This document shows, piece by piece, positions 1 through 5,352 of a DNA stretch of 5,543 nt. The stretch's first letter is position 1. Each line of letters begins with the position of its first letter. A program made the translations under genes and the position numbers. This DNA comes from JBBRMQ01 sp038230775 (lineage in GTDB: Bacteria > Acidobacteriota > Thermoanaerobaculia > Gp7-AA8), in contig JBBRMQ010000265.1 of assembly GCA_038230775.1 (NCBI GenBank), positions 1-5,543 on the forward strand, read 5' to 3'. The notes beneath the pieces were generated by a model. That model was not told the DNA's origin. It was given only the letters and a program-made list of their open reading frames with translations, and made no database searches.

Positions 1-1
1 C

Positions 2-124
2 GGTGACCTCGATGCGGTCATCACCTCGCAGGCGTTGGAAGACAGCGGTGCGCTGCAACTCCGTGCGGAGCTGCGCGATGAGAAGATCGTTGCGGGTCAC
101 GCGGAGGGGATTCTACAAGTGTAG
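2..124 (+). CDS. C-terminal end of an unrecognised protein (partial, 5' end outside window)
   Basis: Frame 2 is open from the window edge to a TAG at 122-124 and gives 40 residues, beginning GDLDAVITSQALED and ending AGHAEGILQV. The codons look like real coding DNA: many begin with G and most third positions are G or C. The peptide is a plausible mixed-charge helical tail without low-complexity runs. I do not recognise the family and suggest no function. It converges on the VWA gene at 243-1649. The last two codons and the stop lie inside a palindromic repeat unit (119-143), so the natural C-terminus may have been changed by the repeat. A competing frame over the same bases is rich in Arg and Ser and looks non-coding. 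Confidence is limited by the short length. Confidence 0.6.
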   Translation, partial: GDLDAVITSQALEDSGALQLRAELRDEKIVAGHAEGILQV

Positions 125-143
125 GGCCAGCACTCCGCTGGCC
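119..143 (+). repeat. Palindromic repeat unit 1 (divergent copy)
   Basis: The unit begins GTGTAG instead of the GTGTGG seen in the other copies. A hairpin follows: GGCCAGC, loop ACTCC, GCTGGCC. The G-to-A change at 123 creates the TAG that ends the upstream reading frame. Loop and stem differ slightly from the other units, so this looks like an older or diverged copy. Confidence 0.7.
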
Positions 144-169
144 GGCCAGCCAGAGGGCTGGCCCCACAC
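144..169 (-). repeat. Palindromic repeat unit 2
   Basis: On the plus strand this unit holds the hairpin GCCAGCC-AGAG-GGCTGGC followed by CCCCACAC, so in the minus orientation it begins GTGTGGGG. It abuts unit 1 tail to tail and is the inverted partner of unit 3, with a single mismatch in the loop. Confidence 0.85.
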
Positions 170-214
170 TTGGGCTTCGCCCTCAAGTCAAAGGCATGCG
201 CGCGCAGCGCGCTC

Positions 215-240
215 GTGTGGGGCCAGCCCTCCGGCTGGCC
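215..240 (+). repeat. Palindromic repeat unit 3
   Basis: The unit is GTGTGGG followed by the hairpin GCCAGCC-CTCC-GGCTGGC and a closing C. It ends 2 nt from the VWA stop codon (TAG, 245-243 on the minus strand), where it would form the first structure in the 3' end of the operon mRNA. Confidence 0.85.
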
Positions 241-242
241 GC

Positions 243-1649
243 CTACGGCGCGAAGTAACCGCCAATGGTGCGCGCGGTGAGCTTGGACGACTTCAACATC
301 ACCCGGACCTTGCGCCACTCGTTCCGCTTGGCGAAGTCGGTGATCTGGTAGCGGATCGCATACTGCGCGCGGAGGTCCTTCTCGATGTCCCCGTATTTCG
401 CCTGCAGGTTCTGGGCGGAGGCCGTAGCGACGAAGCCACCGGTCTCGGCGGAGAGATATTGCATGCGGCTCAGTTCCTGCTGCTCGGTGATGGCGCCGCT
501 GTCGTACGCGATGAAGTACAGCGGGATGCCCGCCTCCTGCGCCGCGCGATCGATCTCGTCGAAGGACAACATCGACGACGTATCGCCGCCATCGGTGAGG
601 ACGACGATCGCGCGGCGATTCTTCTCGTCGCGAAGTTCGCGGATCGCGCTGGCGATCGCGTCGTAGAGGGACGTCCGTCCGGTTGCCTTGAGGCTGCTGA
701 TCGCCTTCAGCACGGCATCGCGATCCGTCGTCAGTGCGAGCTCGCGCTTCGGTGTCTCGCGCACGGAGAAGACCGTGCAGTGGTCGCCTTGCTTCAGCGT
801 CCGCTTGACGAAGCCCAGCGCGGCGGCGGAGGCGTCGTCCATGGAGTAGATCATGCTGGACGACGCGTCGAGAACGAGCGCGATCGAGATGGGTTGATCG
901 AAGGCTTTTCCGAAGTCGACGATCTTCGCTTCCTCGCCGTTGTCGAGGATGCGGAAGAGCGAGCGGTCCACGTCGTCGTGCGTGACGCCGTTGCGATCGA
1001 CGACGGAGACGAAGATTGGAACGGTACGCACTTCCACCGACTCGACGTGCACGTCTCCGGTTCCGGACCAGAAATCGGCAGCCTCGTCGCCACTTTTTGT
1101 CTTGGCAGTGACTTCGACGAACTGCCGCTGGAAGTGATCGGCGGGAATCGCGAATCGATAGGGTGGTGACGCGACCGATCCGATCAGCTTGCCCGAGTCC
1201 CAGAACTCGACCGCGACGACCGGATCCTCCTCGGGCGATGTCGTCACCGCCTCGAAGACGCGATTGATCAGGTCGAACGGCTTGAGCTTGACGCTGAGCG
1301 GCAGCCGCCCGCGGTTGATCGTCTCGCGCCATTGAATGCGTTTCTTGTCGGGGGTCATCGCCGAGATCGTGATCCTGTGCTCCACGACGGTCGAGCCGAG
1401 GTCGACGATGACGTGATACGGCGAGTGCAGGGAGTCGGCGATCTTCTGTCCATCGACGGTGATCGAGACGGTGGCGTTGTCGATCCCGGGGCTTACGGCC
1501 AGGTCCACGACACCTTTGAAGTCTCCGCTGGGATTCGCGTCCCGGCTGAGAAGCAGTTGAGTGGTCGCATGCGCCGGAGAGGCGCTCGCCAGAATCAATA
1601 GGAAGATGAACTGCTTACCGCGACGATTGCACGCTGCCGCCGTTTTCAT
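243..1649 (-). CDS. Secreted VWA-domain protein (VWFA-related Acidobacterial type)
   Basis: A 468-residue protein predicted to be exported. Residues 1-28 form a Sec signal peptide: basic start with RRGK, hydrophobic FIFLLIL, and an AHA cleavage site. Residues ~42-112 and ~143-205 look like two beta-rich Ig-like repeats, each with a 'DGQKI' or 'SGKLIG' strand followed by SPY/PPY. The segment at ~211-250 (VSVVDRNGV, then FRILDNGEE) is the usual lead-in of the VWFA-related Acidobacterial family. The VWA domain spans ~253-440 and keeps the MIDAS metal site: D261-x-S263-x-S265, T326 and D353 in LTDGGD. Such domains bind ligands or proteins through a divalent cation; the partner here is unknown. 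The ATG at 1649 is chosen because the signal peptide follows it at once; longer starts add an Arg/Ser-rich out-of-place tail. Its first 35 nt overlap the lytic transglycosylase gene, implying translational coupling. The upstream GGCGGA is only a weak Shine-Dalgarno. Confidence 0.9.
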   Translation of the reverse strand: MKTAAACNRRGKQFIFLLILASASPAHATTQLLLSRDANPSGDFKGVVDLAVSPGIDNATVSITVDGQKIADSLHSPYHVIVDLGSTVVEHRITISAMTPDKKRIQWRETINRGRLPLSVKLKPFDLINRVFEAVTTSPEEDPVVAVEFWDSGKLIGSVASPPYRFAIPADHFQRQFVEVTAKTKSGDEAADFWSGTGDVHVESVEVRTVPIFVSVVDRNGVTHDDVDRSLFRILDNGEEAKIVDFGKAFDQPISIALVLDASSSMIYSMDDASAAALGFVKRTLKQGDHCTVFSVRETPKRELALTTDRDAVLKAISSLKATGRTSLYDAIASAIRELRDEKNRRAIVVLTDGGDTSSMLSFDEIDRAAQEAGIPLYFIAYDSGAITEQQELSRMQYLSAETGGFVATASAQNLQAKYGDIEKDLRAQYAIRYQITDFAKRNEWRKVRVMLKSSKLTARTIGGYFAP

Positions 1650-3783
1650 AGATCCGCCGGTATTCGAATCGGTTCCGCGTGACGGTCTTGACGTACAACC
1701 GGGTCTCGTTGAACGGAATCGACTCCACGAACAAATCCCCGTCCTCGATCGGCGTGGCAGCAAGCCATTTGCCAACGGCGTCGGTCCCAGCATTGTAGGC
1801 CGCGATGGCGAGAGTGTCGTTTCCATTCATGGCCGATCTCTTCTGTGCGTACTCCGCGGCGCCGATCGCGATGTTCACGGTCGGGTCAAAGAGTTGCTCG
1901 CGCGTCGGAGTCGCGAGACCCCCAGCCGTCGCGATGCGTGCGGCTTCCTGCGGCATGATCTGCATGATGCCCACCGCGCCCGCGTTCGAGACAGTGCTTG
2001 GCTCGAAGATCGATTCCTGCCGCGCGATCGACGCCAGCAGATAGGGATCGACCTTCTGCTTCGCGGCTTCACGCTCGAAAGCGTCCCAGTAGGCGAGCGG
2101 GTAAAGGATTTCCCACAGCCGGCGCGGAATCCCGGTGCCGCCGTGGCGGACGAACGGACGGAACTTGCGCTGGAGAACCGCATTGGCATGCACGGGCTCG
2201 CCGCCTTCCATGTAGGCGTCGGCGAGCATGAACGCCACCGCGGCGTTCTCACGATATCCGTCGGCCATCAACTTCATGTTCGCGATCGTTTCGCGGTACA
2301 GACCAATCCATCGCAGTTCCGCGATGATCGCAAGCCGGTCGCTGTCGTGGATCTTCGTGATTGCCAGCTCGGTATCCAGGTTGGGAAAAACGTTTCCGTT
2401 CGCGATCTCGGACGGAGCGATCGTCGATTGATGCCGGATCTCGCGAGCGCGATAGCTGAAGTAGTTGTACGGGTACGTCGCCTGGAGCTCGTCGAATGCC
2501 GCATCGCGCTCGACACTGCGATTCATCCGATCGTGAATCTTTCCACTCCAGAAAAGCGAGTTGCTGAGGTAGTCGCCGTCGGGGTATCGCTTCTTGTATT
2601 CGGCGAACGTGGCGAGCGCTTCGTCGTAACGATTCGCAACGTAGTACCTCCAGCCGAGGGTCCAGAGGTTCTCGCCTTCGTTGCCGTAGGCGCCCGCGGC
2701 GATCGCCTGTTTCATGTTGTCGATGGCCAGGTCGGGTCTCGGTTCGTCGACCGAGTAGTACTTCGCTCGCAGAACTTTCGCTTCCGTCGTTTCGGGCGAG
2801 CGCGGGAAGTCGTGCTCGATGCGCTTCAATCCGGCGAGGACCTCCGGTCCGCGATCGGCGCGCCACGCGGCACGCGCGCGCAGCATCGACATCGCCGCGG
2901 AGTCGCGAATCGACTTCTCGTCAAACTGCGCGAGGATGTCTGAGTAGTGACGCGACTGAAAAAGCGACCGGATCTTGAGATCGCGAACCTCGGTCGATGC
3001 CGCCTCGGCCGGCGCGCGCTGCGCGAAGCGCTGCAATAGATCGAGCGCTTCGTCGAAGTGCTCCGTGCTGCCGAGCTTCTTCGCCAGCTCGATGGTCACT
3101 TCGCGCGACAACGTGTCCAGCGGCGACGCCGCTGCTTTGGCCAGCGTTCCGTAGGTCTCTTCGGTGAAACGTCCCTGCGAATATTCGGTCAGGAGACGCA
3201 TGCGCAGCGGAATCGCGAGATCGTCACGGCCGGCCTTGGACAACGCCCGAGCCAGGCGCACGAACTCGTCCTCGTTCGTTTCGTCGATGTGGACCGACGA
3301 GATTTGCGCGTAGGCGCCGTTGGTTGCGCTCACGTTCGCTGCTTCCGCGTAGAGGCCGACGATCCTGAGATAAGCGAGCGGGCCGGCAGTCGAGTCCGAG
3401 CCGAACTGGATCACGCGGTTGGTCGCCGGGATATCCCCGATGCGCAGCCACATCCACGGCGCAATGATGGGATCGTCCACTGCCGCTCGGTCGAGTAGTG
3501 GGACAGCCTCCGGGCGACGGTCATGATCGAGATAGTAGAGACCGAGCAACGCTTCGGCGCGCCCGCGGCTTTGAGCATCGGTCGATGTCGCGAGGAGTCG
3601 AAGGGCATGTTCGTATCGGTCGAACTGGCCGGCAGTTCGAAGCGCGCGTACTTCCTCGATCGACGGAAGCGCCTCGGGCACAGGCGCCGCGGCGGGTGTG
3701 GGAGCCGTGGGCGTTGGTGCGGGCGCAGTCTTTCCGCACGCCATCATCAGAATCCCAACGCCGGCCCAGATCGTCTTTCTCAT
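1615..3783 (-). CDS. Lipoprotein lytic transglycosylase, Slt70-like (SLT domain)
   Basis: A 722-residue murein lytic transglycosylase, which cleaves the MurNAc-GlcNAc bond of peptidoglycan to leave 1,6-anhydroMurNAc. Residues 1-15 are a short lipoprotein signal ending in LMMA-C16. The lipobox is loose (Met at -3 and -2), so lipidation is likely but not certain. A Pro/Ala/Thr-rich linker follows (~19-40). Residues ~45-550 form a long alpha-helical TPR-like solenoid, with clear repeat helices around YDEALATFAEYKKRYP and the Slt-typical YPYNYFSYRARE. The catalytic SLT domain covers ~575-700: E590 in ARQES is the expected catalytic acid, followed by GIMQIMP (605-611) and AAYNAG (661-666). Length and domain order fit Slt70 with a lipid anchor. 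The ATG overlaps the GNAT stop as ATGA and has a good Shine-Dalgarno seven bases upstream. The 3' end overlaps the VWA gene, so the three genes form one operon. Confidence 0.92.
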   Translation of the reverse strand: MRKTIWAGVGILMMACGKTAPAPTPTAPTPAAAPVPEALPSIEEVRALRTAGQFDRYEHALRLLATSTDAQSRGRAEALLGLYYLDHDRRPEAVPLLDRAAVDDPIIAPWMWLRIGDIPATNRVIQFGSDSTAGPLAYLRIVGLYAEAANVSATNGAYAQISSVHIDETNEDEFVRLARALSKAGRDDLAIPLRMRLLTEYSQGRFTEETYGTLAKAAASPLDTLSREVTIELAKKLGSTEHFDEALDLLQRFAQRAPAEAASTEVRDLKIRSLFQSRHYSDILAQFDEKSIRDSAAMSMLRARAAWRADRGPEVLAGLKRIEHDFPRSPETTEAKVLRAKYYSVDEPRPDLAIDNMKQAIAAGAYGNEGENLWTLGWRYYVANRYDEALATFAEYKKRYPDGDYLSNSLFWSGKIHDRMNRSVERDAAFDELQATYPYNYFSYRAREIRHQSTIAPSEIANGNVFPNLDTELAITKIHDSDRLAIIAELRWIGLYRETIANMKLMADGYRENAAVAFMLADAYMEGGEPVHANAVLQRKFRPFVRHGGTGIPRRLWEILYPLAYWDAFEREAAKQKVDPYLLASIARQESIFEPSTVSNAGAVGIMQIMPQEAARIATAGGLATPTREQLFDPTVNIAIGAAEYAQKRSAMNGNDTLAIAAYNAGTDAVGKWLAATPIEDGDLFVESIPFNETRLYVKTVTRNRFEYRRIYENGGSVQSSR

Positions 3784-4151
3784 CGCCCCACCCTTCTCAC
3801 CATCCGTCCGCTCTCATCCGAGAACCCGACGCGCTCCAGAAACTCGCCGGGAACATCACACTGCATGACGATGCGATCGCGATCCATCTTCGCGGCCAGA
3901 GCATCGAGCTCGTCGATCATGAACCGGCCAATTCTTTTCTTTCGAACATGATGCGCGACCACAATGTCACGAATTCCTACGGACTCTTCCGTGAGGTCGA
4001 TGGCCACCACGGCAACCAGATCACCGACGAGTTTGCCCAGCAGCGCCGAGTCCGGCATGCGGGAGTTGGGAGACTCGCGACGCAGAAATTCCTGTACGGC
4101 GGCAGCGTCGTCCGTTTCCATCGGCCTGACAAACAGTTTCTGACCTCGCAT
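3780..4151 (-). CDS. Small GNAT-family N-acetyltransferase
   Basis: A 123-residue cytoplasmic protein with a compact GNAT fold, expected to move an acetyl group from acetyl-CoA to an amine; the substrate cannot be read from sequence. The start fits GNAT strand 1 (LFVRPMETDDAAAVQEFL, residues 6-23). The core follows: strand 4 DLVAVVAIDL (44-53), strand IRDIVV (60-65), then motif A at R70-KK-R73-I-G75-R76 with helix FMIDELDALAAK. The end has FLERVGF (104-110), the usual closing GNAT motif. The R-x-x-G-x-G/A loop that grips CoA has Arg (R73) in place of the first Gly, a variant that should still allow phosphate contacts. It is shorter than the common 140-170 residues, mostly between helix 1 and strand 4. 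The ATG at 4151 is the first after an in-frame stop (TAG, six codons upstream). Met11 is a possible later start, but it would remove strand 1. It heads the operon, with an ATGA overlap to the transglycosylase. Confidence 0.78.
   Translation of the reverse strand: MRGQKLFVRPMETDDAAAVQEFLRRESPNSRMPDSALLGKLVGDLVAVVAIDLTEESVGIRDIVVAHHVRKKRIGRFMIDELDALAAKMDRDRIVMQCDVPGEFLERVGFSDESGRMVRRVGR
3791..3797 (-). promoter_or_regulatory. Shine-Dalgarno of the lytic transglycosylase gene
   Basis: AGAAGGG lies inside the end of the GNAT gene, 7 nt before the ATG at 3783. It fixes the transglycosylase start and, with the ATGA overlap, supports reinitiation by ribosomes finishing the GNAT gene. Confidence 0.65.
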
Positions 4152-4273
4152 CGAACCCGTAAAAGTCTAGCGATACATGCCCTTACAGCATAGGTAAACA
4201 AACAAATAATTCTTGACAATTGCCCGGCTGTAACTACACTTCACTTGCCCTCCCAACAAGTGAGAATTAACAA
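4152..4273. promoter_or_regulatory. Divergent intergenic region between GNAT operon and recombinase
   Basis: This 122-bp stretch is clearly more AT-rich than the flanking genes, especially 4195-4220. It must hold the promoters for both the minus-strand operon and the plus-strand recombinase. The plus-strand promoter is clear and listed separately. For the minus strand, TTGTCA (4219-4214) would overlap the plus-strand -35 almost exactly, but no good -10 sits at the right spacing, so I do not place that promoter. Overlapping back-to-back elements would make the two transcription units compete. Confidence 0.6.
4213..4240 (+). promoter_or_regulatory. Sigma70-type promoter of the recombinase gene
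   Basis: A perfect -35 hexamer TTGACA (4213-4218) and a -10-like TACACT (4235-4240, four of six consensus bases) are separated by 16 bp. Transcription would start near 4247, giving a short leader of about 27 nt before the GTG at 4274. The call rests on motif match and position only. Confidence 0.6.
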
Positions 4274-4277
4274 GTGA
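4241..4277. repeat. Three heptamers (CAAGTGA / TCACTTG) around the recombinase start
   Basis: TCACTTG (4241-4247) faces CAAGTGA (4257-4263) as an inverted repeat with a 9-nt spacer. A further CAAGTGA lies at 4271-4277. The last two belong to a 9-nt direct repeat, AACAAGTGA, at 4255-4263 and 4269-4277 with a 14-nt period. One copy covers the likely Shine-Dalgarno (AAGTGAG, 4258-4264) and the other covers the GTG start, so a protein bound here could block initiation. Operator function is inferred. Confidence 0.5.
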
Positions 4278-5230
4278 CGACAACGAACGTGCAACAGGCG
4301 ATTGCTGACTTTCTTCACCATGGTCAAGCCGAACGTAATCTTTCCGATCGCACGTTACGCGCCTACAACTCGGATCTGAGCCAGTTTCACGTCCACGTGA
4401 ACGGCGCCAACATGGTCGACATCACCCCCGAGCATCTCGAGCAGTACCTCGACAAGCTCGGTACGGAACCGTACAGAGACACGTCCATCCGCCGCAAGGT
4501 CGCCGCCCTCAAAGTCTTCTTCCGTTATGCGGAGGAGAGCGGAGTGGTCAGCGAGTCGCCGGCGCGGCGGCTGAAGATCAAGAAACCCGTCGAGAATCGC
4601 GTTCCCACCGTCCTCTCGCCGCGCGAGATCCGCGCACTTCTCGACGCCCCGAAGGAACAGGTCGCGATCCTCTCTTCTTCACGCGACGGATCGGCCGGCA
4701 GCCGCAATCGCTACTTCTGCGCCGTCCGCGACAACGTCATCCTCGAGCTTCTCTTCTCGACCGGCATCCGGATCGGCGAGCTCGTGGCGGTGAATGTCTC
4801 CGACGTCGACCTGGTCAACCAGCACATTCAGATCACCGGACGCGCAACGCGCGGCCGCGTCGTGAACATCGCGTCCGAGTCCGTCGTCAACGCGCTCATG
4901 ACCTACATCGAGTTGCGCAGCGACCGGCAGCTCGACACGCAGGCACTCTTCGTCGGTCGCTCGGGCACCCGCCTCACGATCTACTCGATCGAGAACATCT
5001 TCAAGAAACACGTGCGGCTTGCGGAGATCAAACGCCACGTCACGCCGCATTCGCTTCGCCACACGATGGCGGCGATGCTCGTCTCCAGCGGCACCGACAT
5101 CCGCGAGATCCAGGAAATCCTCGGCCACGCGTCGATCCTCTCGACACAGGTCTACACCAGGCTTCCGATCAAGAATCGCAGCCGCAGCCCCGTCGACATG
5201 ACGGGCGCGAAGCTCTCGATCAAGAAGTAG
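4274..5230 (+). CDS. XerC/XerD-like tyrosine recombinase, catalytic Lys replaced by Arg
   Basis: A 318-residue site-specific tyrosine recombinase. The N-terminal SAM-like, core-binding domain spans ~5-95 (NLSDRTLRAYNSDLSQF; RRKVAALKVFFRYAEESG), and the catalytic domain spans ~113-300. Catalytic residues seen are R166 in TGIRIGEL, H259 and R262 in HSLRH, H285 in LGHAS and Y294 in TQVYTRL. Their spacings (R166 to hairpin 24, H259-R262 3, R262-H285 23, H285-Y294 9) equal those I recall for E. coli XerD. The beta-hairpin position of XerD K172 is R190 here (GRATRGR), and no lysine occurs between R166 and K244. A loop at ~127-151 is about 17 residues longer than in XerD. GTG at 4274 is the only start after an in-frame TAA (4268-4270), with AAGTGAG upstream. 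It could act in chromosome-dimer resolution or element mobility; the neighbours show no clear cargo, att site or dif site. It is followed directly by a repeat hairpin. Confidence 0.9.
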   Translation: MTTTNVQQAIADFLHHGQAERNLSDRTLRAYNSDLSQFHVHVNGANMVDITPEHLEQYLDKLGTEPYRDTSIRRKVAALKVFFRYAEESGVVSESPARRLKIKKPVENRVPTVLSPREIRALLDAPKEQVAILSSSRDGSAGSRNRYFCAVRDNVILELLFSTGIRIGELVAVNVSDVDLVNQHIQITGRATRGRVVNIASESVVNALMTYIELRSDRQLDTQALFVGRSGTRLTIYSIENIFKKHVRLAEIKRHVTPHSLRHTMAAMLVSSGTDIREIQEILGHASILSTQVYTRLPIKNRSRSPVDMTGAKLSIKK

Positions 5231-5232
5231 CG

Positions 5233-5258
5233 GTGTGGCGCCAGCCCTCCGGCTGGCC
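5233..5258 (+). repeat. Palindromic repeat unit 4
   Basis: GTGTGGC followed by the hairpin GCCAGCC-CTCC-GGCTGGC and a closing C. It equals unit 3 (215-240) apart from one base (C in place of G at the seventh position). Confidence 0.88.
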
Positions 5259-5288
5259 GGCCCCCCTCACGCATCTTTTTCCGACAGC

Positions 5289-5314
5289 CGCCAGCCAGAG
5301 GGCTGGCGCCACAC
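5289..5314 (-). repeat. Palindromic repeat unit 5
   Basis: The plus strand reads GCCAGCC-AGAG-GGCTGGC and then GCCACAC, the inverted form of the unit. Its AGAG loop is the same as in unit 2, so loop type follows orientation at both loci. Confidence 0.88.
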
Positions 5315-5352
5315 GTCGTTAACCGTCGCGCTCGATCTGCGTATCCGTACGC

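Larger units (their letters stand above)
119..240. repeat. Composite REP-like repeat block between convergent genes
   Basis: This block fills the gap between the plus-strand partial gene (stop 122-124) and the minus-strand VWA gene (stop 245-243). It contains three copies of one palindromic unit, at 119-143 (+), 144-169 (-) and 215-240 (+). The first two abut tail to tail. Units two and three are inverted relative to each other and match at 25 of 26 positions, so they can also form one long stem. The 45-nt spacer (170-214) adds two further small hairpins: 169-187 (CTTGGGC paired with GCCC-AAG across a 2-nt bulge) and 200-212 (GCGCG, CAG loop, CGCGC). In total up to five hairpins lie in about 120 nt. 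Plausible roles are bidirectional transcription termination, mRNA 3' protection or a mobile BIME-like element. No transposase lies next to it. Confidence 0.85.
5233..5314. repeat. Inverted pair of REP-like units after the recombinase
   Basis: Two copies of the palindromic unit stand tail to tail with a spacer of about 30 nt, beginning 2 nt after the recombinase stop. Arms 5233-5257 and 5290-5314 are complementary at 24 of 25 positions, so the pair can form one long stem or two short hairpins. The single mismatch (5250 against 5297) would be C-A in a plus-strand RNA and a G-U wobble in a minus-strand RNA. The spacer includes a five-T run (5276-5280), but it does not directly follow a hairpin, so this is not a textbook intrinsic terminator. 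Confidence 0.88.

Noticed and set aside
170..214. tRNA or small structured RNA in the repeat spacer
   Set aside because: The two small hairpins are short and low in complexity, with no tRNA arms or known RNA motif.
119..240. Possible CRISPR array
   Set aside because: The units alternate in orientation, lack regular spacers, are themselves full palindromes, and no cas gene is present.
3..1169. Long plus-strand open frame (388 codons) opposite the VWA gene
   Set aside because: The protein has no recognisable domain, is Arg/Ser-rich at its start and runs through the repeat block. The opposite strand encodes a clear signal peptide and complete MIDAS motif. GC-rich coding DNA often leaves the antisense frame open.
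1650..1826. Upstream ATG that would lengthen the VWA protein by 59 residues
   Set aside because: The added segment is Arg/Ser/Pro-rich, lies over the coding end of the transglycosylase, and would bury the signal peptide.
1561..2943. Long plus-strand open frame (460 codons) opposite the lytic transglycosylase
   Set aside because: It is antisense to a gene with intact SLT motifs and a TPR solenoid. Its composition (Arg, Val, Asp, His rich) is typical of a GC-rich shadow frame.
3498..4193. Plus-strand frame of 231 codons across the GNAT and transglycosylase starts
   Set aside because: It has no domain, is Arg/Ser/His-rich, and opposes two genes with clear family motifs.
4195..4230. dif-like XerCD site in the AT-rich stretch before the recombinase
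   Set aside because: I see no pair of 11-bp inverted arms around a 6-8 bp centre; only the short palindrome CAATTG (4217-4222) is present.
5233..5285. Rho-independent terminator after the recombinase
   Set aside because: The T-run at 5276-5280 is about 18 nt past the first hairpin and lies inside the loop of the larger stem, so the canonical hairpin plus U-tract is not met.
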